This document shows positions 55,174 to 63,886 of a stretch of 64,000 nt of DNA, piece after piece. Position 1 is the stretch's first letter; each line of letters begins with the position of its first letter. Source of the DNA: Erythrobacter sp. WG (GTDB lineage Bacteria; Pseudomonadota; Alphaproteobacteria; Sphingomonadales; Sphingomonadaceae); NCBI RefSeq assembly GCF_026586795.1, contig NZ_JAPFGY010000005.1, forward strand, positions 62,001-126,000. Direction: 5' to 3'. A program made the position numbers and the translations under genes. Below the pieces are notes generated by a model that saw nothing but the letters and a program-made list of their open reading frames with translations, was not told the DNA's origin and did not search any database.

Positions 55174-56331
55174 GTGAGGCGATCCACCATCAGGATGTGG
55201 TTTCTGGTCCACAAGTGGACGAGCCTCGTCTCGACGCTGTTCCTGCTGATGCTCTGCATCACCGGCCTGCCGCTGATCTTCCATGACGAGATCGACGGGC
55301 TTCTGGGTGACGATCACGCTGCGCAACTCGAGGGCCCGGCTTCGGCCACCGGCGGACTGCCGCTCGACACCATGCTCGCGGCGGCGCTCGCCCAGCGGCC
55401 GGGCGAGGTCCCGCTGTTCATGGCCTTCAGCAATGACACCCCGCTGCTGACCGTCACCACGGGACCACGGCCCGACGCTGCCGAGAGCGACATGACGCTG
55501 CTCTTCCTCGACCGAGCGACCGGCAGGCCGCTCGGCCCTGCGCCGACGGGCGGTGTGATGGATGTCATCCTGTCGCTCCACACCGACATGTTCCTGGGGC
55601 TGCCCGGAATGCTGTTTCTGGGCGCGATGGGCGCGCTGTTCGTGGCGGCGCTCGTCTCCGGCGCGGTGCTCTATGCGCCCTTCATGCGCCGCCTCGCATT
55701 CGGCACGCTGCGCACCGGACGCAGCCACCGGGTAAGAAGGCTCGACCAGCACAATCTGCTCGGCATCGTCACGCTCGGCTGGGCGCTGGTCGTAGGGCTG
55801 ACGGGGGTGATCAACACGCTCGCCGATCCGCTGACGGCACAGTGGCAGAATGGCGAGCTTGCCGCGATGACCGCCCGCTACAGGGACGCCGCTCCGATCC
55901 CGCCCGCCGAATACGCATCGCTCGATGCGGCCATGCGCGCGGCGCAGGACGCCCTGCCGGGCCGCGCGCCGCAGTTCATCGCCTTCCCCGGCGGCGCCTT
56001 CAGCACCGCGCACCATTACGCCGTGTTCTTCCAGGGCGACCGGCCGCTGACCCAGTTCCTGCTGACCCCGGCGCTGATCGACGCGCGCGATGCGACCCCG
56101 ACCGACACCCGCGATATGCCCGCGCTCAACCAGGCGCTGATGCTCTCGAAGCCGCTGCATTTCGGCGACTACGGCGGGCTGCCGCTGAAGGTGCTCTGGG
56201 CGCTGCTCGACCTTGCGACGATCTGGGTGCTGTGGACGGGCGTGATGCTGTGGCTGCGGTCCGAGCCCGGCCGGATCGAGCGCCGCATCGACGAGATCGC
56301 GAGCGGCGCCGCGGCGGGCGCGGCCGCGTGA
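55174..56331 (+). CDS. PepSY-associated membrane protein (iron uptake)
   Basis: 385 aa, four membrane helices (about 12-34, 137-160, 190-215, 340-365) with PepSY-type periplasmic loops; begins VRRSTIRMWFLVHKWTSLVS, characteristic of PepSY_TM proteins. Such proteins accompany TonB siderophore receptors and probably reduce ferric siderophores. GTG at 55174 follows GGAGGCGAC. Its stop overlaps the next gene by 4 nt. Confidence 0.88.
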   Translation: MRRSTIRMWFLVHKWTSLVSTLFLLMLCITGLPLIFHDEIDGLLGDDHAAQLEGPASATGGLPLDTMLAAALAQRPGEVPLFMAFSNDTPLLTVTTGPRPDAAESDMTLLFLDRATGRPLGPAPTGGVMDVILSLHTDMFLGLPGMLFLGAMGALFVAALVSGAVLYAPFMRRLAFGTLRTGRSHRVRRLDQHNLLGIVTLGWALVVGLTGVINTLADPLTAQWQNGELAAMTARYRDAAPIPPAEYASLDAAMRAAQDALPGRAPQFIAFPGGAFSTAHHYAVFFQGDRPLTQFLLTPALIDARDATPTDTRDMPALNQALMLSKPLHFGDYGGLPLKVLWALLDLATIWVLWTGVMLWLRSEPGRIERRIDEIASGAAAGAAA

Positions 56332-56525
56332 AGCACGTCCCCTCCGCCCGCACCGCGTCCCGCAGCCTTGCGCACATCTTCGCGCTGCCGCTGCTGCTCC
56401 TCGCCGCGAGCCTTGCGGGGCTGGTTATCGGCCTTGCCGGCGAGGGCTGGCACGATGTCGCGGCGAGCGCGCTCCTGTCCCTCCCGCTGCTCGCCGCCGC
56501 CGTCGCGTGGCACCGGCGCGGCTGA
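56328..56525 (+). CDS. Small two-helix membrane protein
   Basis: 65 aa, two hydrophobic helices (about 17-40, 46-60). GTG at 56328 overlaps the PepSY stop (GTGA). Conserved small companions of this type occur in siderophore-receptor operons; function unknown. Confidence 0.7.
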   Translation: MKHVPSARTASRSLAHIFALPLLLLAASLAGLVIGLAGEGWHDVAASALLSLPLLAAAVAWHRRG

Positions 56526-56565
56526 CCTCTTCTTTTCCCGCCAGGACCTTTTTGAAAGCATCGCG

Positions 56566-58689
56566 ATGATCGAGACCCGTTACCTGCTCGCTGCCCCGTG
56601 CCTTTCCGCTGCCCTTGCCATGCCCGCCGCCGCGCAGGACCAGCAGGACGCCGCCGCAATCGTCGTCACCGCCCAGCGCGCCAACGCGACGCAGGTCATC
56701 AACGGCGGCGAGGCGGGCGTGTTCGGCCCGATGCCGGCCGAGGACCTCCCTTTCTCGATCCGCAGCTACGACGAGACGCTGATCACCAACCAGCAGCCGC
56801 TGACGCTCGGCGAGGTGCTTGACAACGATCCGACCGTGCGCACCACCTACGGCTTCGGCAATGCGGCCGAGCAGTTCGTGATCCGCGGCTTCGCGCTGTT
56901 CGGTGACGATGTGGGCGTCAACGGCCTCTACGGGATCGCCCCGCGCCAGCTGATCGCGCCCGAACTGTTCGCGCGCGTCGAGGTGCTCAACGGCTCCAGC
57001 GCCTTCATCAACGGCGCGGCGCCCGGCGGATCGGGGCTGGGCGGCAGCGTCAACCTCGGCCTGAAGCGCGCTGGCCGTCAGGACCTGACGCGGGTGACGG
57101 CCGGCTTCGTCGGCGACGCCCATGTCGGCGGCAGCGTCGATGTATCGCGCCGCTTCGGCGAGAGCCGCGAATGGGGCCTGCGTGTCAACGGCGCCTGGCG
57201 CGACGGCGAGGTGGCGATCGATCGCGAAGACCGCCGCACGCAGGTGCTCGGCGCGGCGCTGGATTACGACAGCGGGCCCTTCCGGGCGGTGCTCGATCTT
57301 GCCTATCAGGAAGTGCGGGTCGACAGCCTGCGGCCCAAGGTGACGATCGGCGGCTTCATCCCGCGCCTGCCGGACAGCCGCGCCAATTACGCGCAGGATT
57401 ATACCTTCACCGAACTGCGCGATCTCTTCGGCACGCTGAACCTCGAATACGACATCGGCGAGGACGCCATGCTCTACGCCCGCGCCGGCGCGCGCGACGG
57501 GCGCGAGGACGGGGTCTATGGCGGGATCACCGTGCTCGATGCCGCGACCGGCGCCGCCAACGGCAACGCCCTGTTCGTGCCGCGCACCGACAACAACGAG
57601 AGCATCGAGGCAGGCTTTCGCGGCCGTTTGACACTCGGCGCCACCACGCACGAGGTGAACGCGGGCGGCAACATCAACTGGCAGGTCAACCGCAACGCCT
57701 ATGATTTCCGCTACGGGCCGGGCTTTGCGGGCTTTGCCACAAATCTCTACAACACCGCGCAACTGCCTCTGCCGGCATCGACCCTCGTCGGCGGCGATCT
57801 CGACGATCCTTTCCCGATCGTCAGGAACCGCCTTGCGAGCCTGTTCGTCTCCGACACGGTGGGGCTCTTCGCCGACAAGGTGCTACTCACCGGCGGGGTG
57901 CGCTACCAGGAGATCCGCACCGAGACCTTCGACTATTTCGGCGGCGCGCGCACCGATCTGTATGACGAGGACCGCTGGACCCCGGTGGCGGGCGTCGTGA
58001 TCAAGCCTGCCGAAGGGCTGTCGCTCTACGGCAATTACATCGAGGCGCTGCAACAGGGTCCGCTCGCTCCGCTCGATCCCGCGCTCGCCAATGCCGGAAC
58101 GGTGCTTGCCCCGCGCGTTTCGGAGCAGTTCGAGGTTGGCGCGAAGTATGCGATCGGCCGGATGTTCGCGAGCCTCGCGCTTTACCGCATCGCGCGGCCC
58201 GGCGAGGGGGTGACCGGCGTCGGTGCGGACCGGCGTTTCGCCTATGTCGGCAAGCAGCGCCACCGGGGGATCGAAGCGACGCTCAACGGCGAGATCGTGC
58301 CCGGCCTGCGGCTGATCACCGGCCTCGCGGTCAACGATACCGCGCTGGTGGACGGGCGCGAAGTGGTCGGGGTGCCGGATCTGACATTCAACGGCAATGT
58401 CGAATGGGACCTGCCCTTCCTACCCGGCTTCACGCTCACCGGCCGCGTCACGCACACCGGCGAGCAGTTCGCCGATGCCGCCAATCGGCTTAAGCTCGAA
58501 GCCTGGACCACTCTCGATCTAGGCGCACGCTACGTCTTTGCTGCGGGCGGTGCGCCGATCACCCTGCGGGTGACGGCGGACAACCTGTTCGATCGGAACC
58601 ACTGGGCCTCGGCCTTCGATGCTTTCGCCCCGGCGCTGCTCCAAGGCTCGCCGCGGACCTTGCGAGCCTCTGCTTCCGTGACGTTCTGA
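56566..58689 (+). CDS. TonB-dependent siderophore receptor
   Basis: 707 aa. Signal peptide (MIETRYLLAAPCLSAALAMPAAAQ), TonB-box-like IVVTAQ, plug domain (FSIRSYDETLITNQQPLTLGEV..., FVIRGFALFG) and beta-barrel ending SASVTF. The plug pattern is that of ferric-siderophore receptors (FhuE/FpvA-like). ATG at 56566, 40 nt after the small membrane gene. Under the same Fur box. Confidence 0.92.
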   Translation: MIETRYLLAAPCLSAALAMPAAAQDQQDAAAIVVTAQRANATQVINGGEAGVFGPMPAEDLPFSIRSYDETLITNQQPLTLGEVLDNDPTVRTTYGFGNAAEQFVIRGFALFGDDVGVNGLYGIAPRQLIAPELFARVEVLNGSSAFINGAAPGGSGLGGSVNLGLKRAGRQDLTRVTAGFVGDAHVGGSVDVSRRFGESREWGLRVNGAWRDGEVAIDREDRRTQVLGAALDYDSGPFRAVLDLAYQEVRVDSLRPKVTIGGFIPRLPDSRANYAQDYTFTELRDLFGTLNLEYDIGEDAMLYARAGARDGREDGVYGGITVLDAATGAANGNALFVPRTDNNESIEAGFRGRLTLGATTHEVNAGGNINWQVNRNAYDFRYGPGFAGFATNLYNTAQLPLPASTLVGGDLDDPFPIVRNRLASLFVSDTVGLFADKVLLTGGVRYQEIRTETFDYFGGARTDLYDEDRWTPVAGVVIKPAEGLSLYGNYIEALQQGPLAPLDPALANAGTVLAPRVSEQFEVGAKYAIGRMFASLALYRIARPGEGVTGVGADRRFAYVGKQRHRGIEATLNGEIVPGLRLITGLAVNDTALVDGREVVGVPDLTFNGNVEWDLPFLPGFTLTGRVTHTGEQFADAANRLKLEAWTTLDLGARYVFAAGGAPITLRVTADNLFDRNHWASAFDAFAPALLQGSPRTLRASASVTF

Positions 58690-58712
58690 TCCGCGAGAGG
58701 CGCCCGCCCAGT

Positions 58713-59069
58713 TCAGCCGAGCGCCTCGCCGAGCAGCGTGACGAGCTTTTCCAGATCGACAGGCTTCGGCAGGCACGGTGCGTCAGGGTGGTTGCGCCGG
58801 ACGTGGTGATCCTCGTAGCCCGTGGCGAAGATCATGGGGACGGCGTGCTCTTTCAAGGCATCCGCCAGCCGCTCCACATCCTCGCCGCGCACGTTGATGT
58901 CGAGCACCGCGGCATCGACCGTCTCTTCGCGCAGCCGCGCCATCGCGCGGGCGGCCGACGGAATGGGCCCGACCACAAGCGCGCCGGCGCTTTCGAGGAT
59001 CTTGGTCAATTCCCGGGCCAGCAGGAACTCGTCCTCGACGACGAGGATGCGCTTGTTTTCCAGTGACAT
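58713..59069 (-). CDS. Single-domain response regulator
   Basis: 118 aa receiver-only protein. Acidic pair VVEDE, phospho-acceptor Asp in AAVLDINVRG, Lys in CLPKPVDLEKL. No output domain; it resembles CheY-like regulators often associated with HWE kinases. The ATG at 59069 follows GGAGAAGAG. No kinase is adjacent. Confidence 0.9.
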   Translation of the reverse strand: MSLENKRILVVEDEFLLARELTKILESAGALVVGPIPSAARAMARLREETVDAAVLDINVRGEDVERLADALKEHAVPMIFATGYEDHHVRRNHPDAPCLPKPVDLEKLVTLLGEALG

Positions 59070-59191
59070 CTCTTCTCCTTCCACCGGCGCGACGTCCGGC
59101 GACACGGATGGCGCTCCAGCACCTTACGCCGGGCGGGCCAATCACAAATGATGTCTTGGCACCCGCTTGGAACCTCAGTGGAGCCCGGCGC

Positions 59192-60982
59192 TCAGCTGTG
59201 CTTGAACTTGCGCTTGTGCTTGTGGGCGGGCTTGCCCGGCTTGGGTCCCGGTCCGGCCGGCACGGGGCGCGCAGCGGCACCGCTCGCCTTGGCGAATTTG
59301 CGCGCCGGCGCCTTGGCCTTGACAAAGGCGTTGTCCGCGGCGCTGCGCGAAGGGCGGCGCTGGCGGTTCGTGCGCGCGGCTTCGCGCGGGCCGGCGTCGG
59401 AACGCTCGATCGGCACGGCATCTTCCTCGCCCTCGGCGGTGCGGGCGGCGGCGGCGGCATATTTGTCGGCGATGGCGCGGGGCACCTGGAAATACGTCTC
59501 CGCCTGGCCGATCCGGATCGCGCCGATCTCGTTCCTCGTGATGTGCCCGCGGCGGCAGATCAGCGGCAGCAACCAGCGCGGATCGGCACCCTCGCGGCGG
59601 CCGAGGTCCATGCGGAACCACACCGTGTCCTCGAAACCGGGGCGGTGCCGTTCCTTCTGCGCCTCGCGCGAATTGGCGGCGATTTCCTCGGGCTCGGGCA
59701 GGCGTGCGCGGTGGGCGTGGACGAGCATCGCGGCGATATCCTCGGGGCTGCGTTCCTCGAGCAGTTGGCGGGCAAGCTCACGGTCGGCCGCGTCGAATTC
59801 GGTGGGCGCGAGGAGCTTGCCGAGCAGGCGCTCGCGATCCTTGTGCGCAATCGCCTCGCGGCCCGGCACCTCCTGCCACGCGGCGGCGATCTGCGCGCGG
59901 TGCAGCATCGCCTCGACCCGGCGGCGGGCGGAGAAGGGGACGATCAGCACCGCAATCCCCTTGCGCCCCGCGCGCCCGGTGCGGCCCGAACGGTGCTGCA
60001 AGGTCTCCACATCGCGCGGGATCTCGACGTGGACGACGAGGCTGAGCGTCGGCAGGTCGATCCCGCGCGCGGCGACATCGGTTGCGACGCAGACCCGCGC
60101 GCGCCCATCGCGCAGCGCCTGAAGCGCCTGATTTCGTTCCGATTGCGAGTGCTCGCCCGACAGCGCCACGACCGCGAAGCCGCGCTCCTGCAGCGTCGCG
60201 TGGAGGTGGCGCACCTTCTCGCGCGTGGCGCAGAACAGGATCGCAGTCTCGGCCTCGTGGAAGCGCAGCAGGTTGACCACCGCGTTCTCGACCTCGGGCG
60301 GGGAGACGGTGACGGCCTGGTAGGCGATGTCGCCGTGGCCGCGGCCACCTTCGCCGATCGTCGCGATGCGCAGCGCATCGGTCTGGTAGCGCCGGGCGAG
60401 CGCCTCGATCGGGCGGGGCATTGTCGCGGAAAACAACAGGGTACGGCGCGTTTCCGGCGTTGCGTCGAGGATCGCCTCGAGCTCTTCGCGGAAGCCCATG
60501 TCGAGCATTTCGTCGGCCTCGTCGAGCACCGCGACGGCGAGCGCCGACAGGTCGAGCGCGCCGCGTTCGAAGTGGTCGCGCAGGCGCCCCGGGGTGCCGA
60601 CGACGATCGCCGGGCCCGACCCGAGCACCTTGCGCTCGGCCGAGGGGTTCATGCCGCCCACGCAGGTCGCGACCCTTGCGCCGGTGCGCTCGTAGAGCCA
60701 GGAGAGCTCGCGGCTGACCTGCAGTGCAAGTTCGCGCGTGGGGGTGACGACCAGCGCGAGGGGCGCCGGTGCGAAGCCGATTTTGCCATCATCATCAAGA
60801 AGTTGCGGCGCCATTGCGAGGCCGAAGGCGACCGTCTTGCCCGAGCCGGTCTGGGCCGAGACGACAAGGTCGCGGCCCGCTGCGCCCGCCCGCAGCACCT
60901 CGGCCTGGACAGGGGTGGCCTCGGCGTAGCCGCGCGTTGCGAGGGCGGCTTCGATGGTGGCGGGGAGCGCGGGGAAGGTCAT
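59192..60982 (-). CDS. DEAD-box ATP-dependent RNA helicase
   Basis: 596 aa. Motifs in order: Q motif (TPVQAEVL), Walker A AQTGSGKT, PTRELALQ, TPGRL, DEADEMLDMGF (motif II variant DEAD), SATM, and C-terminal helicase motifs ARGIDLP and HRSGRTGRAG. After the core is a DbpA/CsdA-type RNA-binding domain (about 470-545) and a long basic tail rich in Lys/Ala (HKHKRKFKHS). Unwinds RNA, probably in ribosome assembly or decay. The ATG at 60982 is chosen over a longer upstream extension rich in Pro/Arg that has no similarity. Confidence 0.92.
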   Translation of the reverse strand: MTFPALPATIEAALATRGYAEATPVQAEVLRAGAAGRDLVVSAQTGSGKTVAFGLAMAPQLLDDDGKIGFAPAPLALVVTPTRELALQVSRELSWLYERTGARVATCVGGMNPSAERKVLGSGPAIVVGTPGRLRDHFERGALDLSALAVAVLDEADEMLDMGFREELEAILDATPETRRTLLFSATMPRPIEALARRYQTDALRIATIGEGGRGHGDIAYQAVTVSPPEVENAVVNLLRFHEAETAILFCATREKVRHLHATLQERGFAVVALSGEHSQSERNQALQALRDGRARVCVATDVAARGIDLPTLSLVVHVEIPRDVETLQHRSGRTGRAGRKGIAVLIVPFSARRRVEAMLHRAQIAAAWQEVPGREAIAHKDRERLLGKLLAPTEFDAADRELARQLLEERSPEDIAAMLVHAHRARLPEPEEIAANSREAQKERHRPGFEDTVWFRMDLGRREGADPRWLLPLICRRGHITRNEIGAIRIGQAETYFQVPRAIADKYAAAAARTAEGEEDAVPIERSDAGPREAARTNRQRRPSRSAADNAFVKAKAPARKFAKASGAAARPVPAGPGPKPGKPAHKHKRKFKHS

Positions 60983-61144
60983 GAAACACTCGTCTTGAAG
61001 GGGCGCCGCCGGGCAGGGGGAGGGCAGGTCGCCGGGGAGGAGGCGGGCGGCGCCATCAGGGGGCCGCGCACGGTCGAGCCGGGCCCATAGCCGCAAACGC
61101 GCCGGTGCGCCCGTCAAAAATGGCGGGCGCACGGCGAAGCGGCG

Positions 61145-61160
61145 ATGTTTCACGTGAAAC
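61145..61160. other. parS centromere site
   Basis: TGTTTCACGTGAAACA, a perfect 16-bp palindrome identical to the canonical bacterial parS consensus bound by ParB. Between the helicase and a small membrane-protein gene. Because chromosomal parS sites cluster around the origin, the window's right end is probably origin-proximal (inference). Confidence 0.88.
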
Positions 61161-61365
61161 ACCCCGCAAAGGCGGGGCTGGAGGGGGCCTGAGGGGGGGC
61201 TGGCGCCCGCTGGGAGGGGGCTGGCCCCGGTCTGGCGGGGGCTTTGCCCGGGCTGCCGCCACCCTGCCGCAAGCCGGGCAGCGCGCCCTTTCGCGCTTGC
61301 CGGATCACCCGGATCCACTACATCGGATGTCGCTGCGACAGGCGAGGCAGGAGCGGGATCAGCAC

Positions 61366-61560
61366 ATGGCCATCGACGACGACGCGCCGACCAGCGGCCC
61401 GGACCCCTCCAGCGGCGAGGAACCGCGCCTGCGCCGCCGCCGGGTCAAGGTGCGCCGCAAAGAGGAAAAGCTGCCCCCGCCCGTGCGCATCGCGCTGCTC
61501 ATCGGCTTGCCGATCGCCCTGTGGACGGGAATCTTTCTCGTGGGGCGCGCCCTGCTCTGA
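61366..61560 (+). CDS. Small single-pass membrane protein
   Basis: 64 aa: acidic/basic N-terminus (DDDAPTSGPDPSSGEEPRLR, then RVKVRRKEEK) and one C-terminal membrane helix (IALLIGLPIALWTGIFLVGRALL). ATG at 61366 has a good ribosome site (GGCAGGAGCG); the frame is open from an earlier ATG at 61327. Function unknown. Confidence 0.6.
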   Translation: MAIDDDAPTSGPDPSSGEEPRLRRRRVKVRRKEEKLPPPVRIALLIGLPIALWTGIFLVGRALL

Positions 61561-61605
61561 CGGGCTCCGCGGGAGCCTGCATCCGCGCAGCCACCGCGCC
61601 TGCCC

Positions 61606-61749
61606 CTAACCCCCTTGCACCTTTGCGAAGACTTGCGCGGAGCGGATGCCCGCATCCCCGCGCTCTTGCCCGGCGACGACGCGCGGCGCGATCAGCGCAA
61701 CCCCGGCCCCGAAGGCGAGCACCATGCGCGCAAGGCGCGGGCTCGTCAT
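61606..61749 (-). CDS. Possible small exported protein
   Basis: 47 aa: MTSPRLARMVLAFGAGVALIAPRVVAGQ looks like a signal sequence followed by a short tail. The only coding signal in the stretch 61561-61991; it may be spurious. Confidence 0.3.
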   Translation of the reverse strand: MTSPRLARMVLAFGAGVALIAPRVVAGQERGDAGIRSAQVFAKVQGG

Positions 61750-61991
61750 GCGGATGCCTCGTGGCTGGGAGATCGGCTTGCGAACATCGGGCTCGTTGCT
61801 CCTCGACCAGGCCTCACCGCTGCGGCGGTGCGGCGCGGGCGTCGGCACAGGGGGGCGCGGCCGGCGCCCGCGGCGCACGAAGGGATTGCCCCTGCCGACC
61901 GGCGCGCGCCCTAATGTGGGTTGGGAGCGCGGGGAGCCGCACCGCGCTTGCGGCAAATGCCGTGTTCCGCAGCGATGGGCCGCGCGGAATG

Positions 61992-62633
61992 TCACGCCCG
62001 CAGGATATGCAGCTGATAATATCCCAGGGGTCCGTGGCGGCTGGTGAGATGGAGCCCCCGCCCCAAGGCGCTGCGCGCCGCAGCGGCGGGGAGGGCCTTG
62101 CGCGGCGCGACGTGAAACCGTGCGAGCCAACCCTCGAGCAGCCTGCGCGCGGGGCCGGGCAGTCCGGACAGATCGCCGAAATCGACGATATGCAGCGCGC
62201 CCCCCGGTGCGAGCAGGCCCGCGGCATGATCGAGCGCGCGCTCCCAGTCCGGGATCATCGAGAGCGAATAGGACAGGACGATCCGATCGAACCGCGCCTC
62301 GCCGAGGAGGGCGGCGCTGTCGAAGCCGCAGGCATCGCCCTCGGCAAGCCGCGCCTGACCGCCCACTGCGGCCCGCGCGCTCTTGAGCATTTCCGACGAG
62401 ATATCGATGCCGTAAAGGCGGGCGCCCGGCCATGCCCGGCTGATTGTCGCAAGGTTGCGCCCCGTCCCGCAGGCGATCTCGAGCACCCGCGCGCCGGGCG
62501 CCGCCGCGAGCCCCGCGATCAACGTGTCGCGCCCGAACAGGTAATACTTCCGGGTGAAATCATAGATGTGCCGCTGCCCGCGATAGACCTCGTCCATCAG
62601 CGCGGCGTGGGAGGTGCCGAGGCTCGCCATCAC
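61992..62633 (-). CDS. btaB: SAM-dependent methyltransferase BtaB (betaine lipid synthesis)
   Basis: 213 aa class I methyltransferase: motif I LEIACGTGRNL, LYGIDISSEML, and HIVDFGD. The starting segment HAALMDEVYRGQRHIYDFTRKYY matches BtaB, which trimethylates diacylglyceryl-homoserine to the betaine lipid DGTS. The GTG at 62633 (or ATG at 62630) overlaps the btaA stop. Identity is supported by the adjacent btaA. Confidence 0.9.
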   Translation of the reverse strand: MMASLGTSHAALMDEVYRGQRHIYDFTRKYYLFGRDTLIAGLAAAPGARVLEIACGTGRNLATISRAWPGARLYGIDISSEMLKSARAAVGGQARLAEGDACGFDSAALLGEARFDRIVLSYSLSMIPDWERALDHAAGLLAPGGALHIVDFGDLSGLPGPARRLLEGWLARFHVAPRKALPAAAARSALGRGLHLTSRHGPLGYYQLHILRA

Positions 62634-63844
62634 GCCAGCTCGTAGACGTGAACGCCGCCATAGATCGACGAGCGGTCACGGCGGGTGAGATCATGTGACA
62701 ATTCATCGAGGTAGCGCCACTTCCTCAAGATCTTCTCATCAAGACGGCCGGGCAGGAGCGAGGGCTCGGCGGCGGTGCGGAACAGCACCCGCGCCCCCGG
62801 ACGGCTGGCGCGGGTGATGCGGCTCCACAGGCGATCGAGCTGCTGGTCGTTCATCCAGTCCTGCGCATCGAGCAGCACGAAGCGGTCCATGCTCGCAGGC
62901 TCGCGCGCGCCGATCCAGTCGACCATGTTGGCGCGCGTGACCTCCAGCCGGTCCACCCGCTGCTTCATCGCCTCCCAGTTGCCGCGCTGGAGATAGGGCG
63001 GAAGGGCGGCGCCGGTGCTGCGCGCATAGCCGCGGCCAAAAGCCTGCCAGGCGAAGTAGTTGTCCTTCACTTCGAAGTCGCAGGCGAGCTTTTCCAGCCG
63101 CCGCCGCAGCACCTCGGCCATGCGCTCGTCACCCGCAAGGTGCGCGAACTGCGCGGGCGGGATGCCGAGCCCGAACAGCGCGGCAGGCTGGTCGGTGAGC
63201 CAGCGGATGAAGCGTTTCTCGAACACCGGCGCCAGCTCGCGCTCGAACACCGCACGCTGTTCCTCGAGGCTCGTGGCTTCCAGCAGCTTGGCGAGGTCGA
63301 TCTTGTAAAGCTTGGCAAAAACGTGCGCCAGACCGATGAAATTGCCGAGCAATCCTTGCCGATAGATACCCCGCGTGAAATACGAGATGCGCTTGCGACC
63401 GCGAATGTCGCGCTGTTCCCAATAGGCCCGGCTCTCGGCATCGAGGTGCGGGGCGATCATCTCGCGGTAGACCGCCGCGTTCTCCTTGTGATCGGCGTGC
63501 GCGAAGAAGCGGTGGAAGCGCTCGTGGCTCGGCAGGTGGCGGATCGCGGCGATCTTGAGCCGCCCGAGCGCGACATGGGCGCGGTTGAGGTCCACTGCGG
63601 TCACCTGCGCGGGATCGGCAGTGAGGTAGGAGAGCGCATTGCAGCTGCCGCTGGCGATGCACATGACGCGGCTGTCCGGCTGAATGTCGAGGCCCTCGAT
63701 GTCGACCACCGGGTCCTCCCAGATCTGGGCGTAGACGAGGCCCCGGAAGGCGAAGGCGAAGGCCTTGTCGAGCAGCTTGTCGCTGATCCTCGCGTCCTTG
63801 CGGACGACCGCCTCCTCGATGATCCGCTTCGCCTGTGTCGCCAT
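62630..63844 (-). CDS. btaA: BtaA (S-adenosylmethionine:diacylglycerol 3-amino-3-carboxypropyl transferase)
   Basis: 404 aa DUF3419 protein. Characteristic segments: YAQIWEDPVVDIEGL, VMCIASGSCNALSYL, VDLNRAHVALGRLK, and the C-terminal WMNDQQLDRLWSRITR. It transfers the aminocarboxypropyl group of SAM to diacylglycerol, first step of DGTS formation, usually induced when phosphate is scarce. The ATG at 63844 follows GGAGGGCGCGGCG. Forms a two-gene operon with btaB. Confidence 0.93.
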   Translation of the reverse strand: MATQAKRIIEEAVVRKDARISDKLLDKAFAFAFRGLVYAQIWEDPVVDIEGLDIQPDSRVMCIASGSCNALSYLTADPAQVTAVDLNRAHVALGRLKIAAIRHLPSHERFHRFFAHADHKENAAVYREMIAPHLDAESRAYWEQRDIRGRKRISYFTRGIYRQGLLGNFIGLAHVFAKLYKIDLAKLLEATSLEEQRAVFERELAPVFEKRFIRWLTDQPAALFGLGIPPAQFAHLAGDERMAEVLRRRLEKLACDFEVKDNYFAWQAFGRGYARSTGAALPPYLQRGNWEAMKQRVDRLEVTRANMVDWIGAREPASMDRFVLLDAQDWMNDQQLDRLWSRITRASRPGARVLFRTAAEPSLLPGRLDEKILRKWRYLDELSHDLTRRDRSSIYGGVHVYELA

Positions 63845-63886
63845 TTCGCCGCGCCCTCCGGTGTAATCGGACGCTGCGATATGACC

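Noticed and set aside
58697..58727. GAGGCGC/GCGCCTC hairpin after the siderophore receptor as a terminator
   Set aside because: No T run follows on either strand and the right arm lies inside the response regulator coding sequence.
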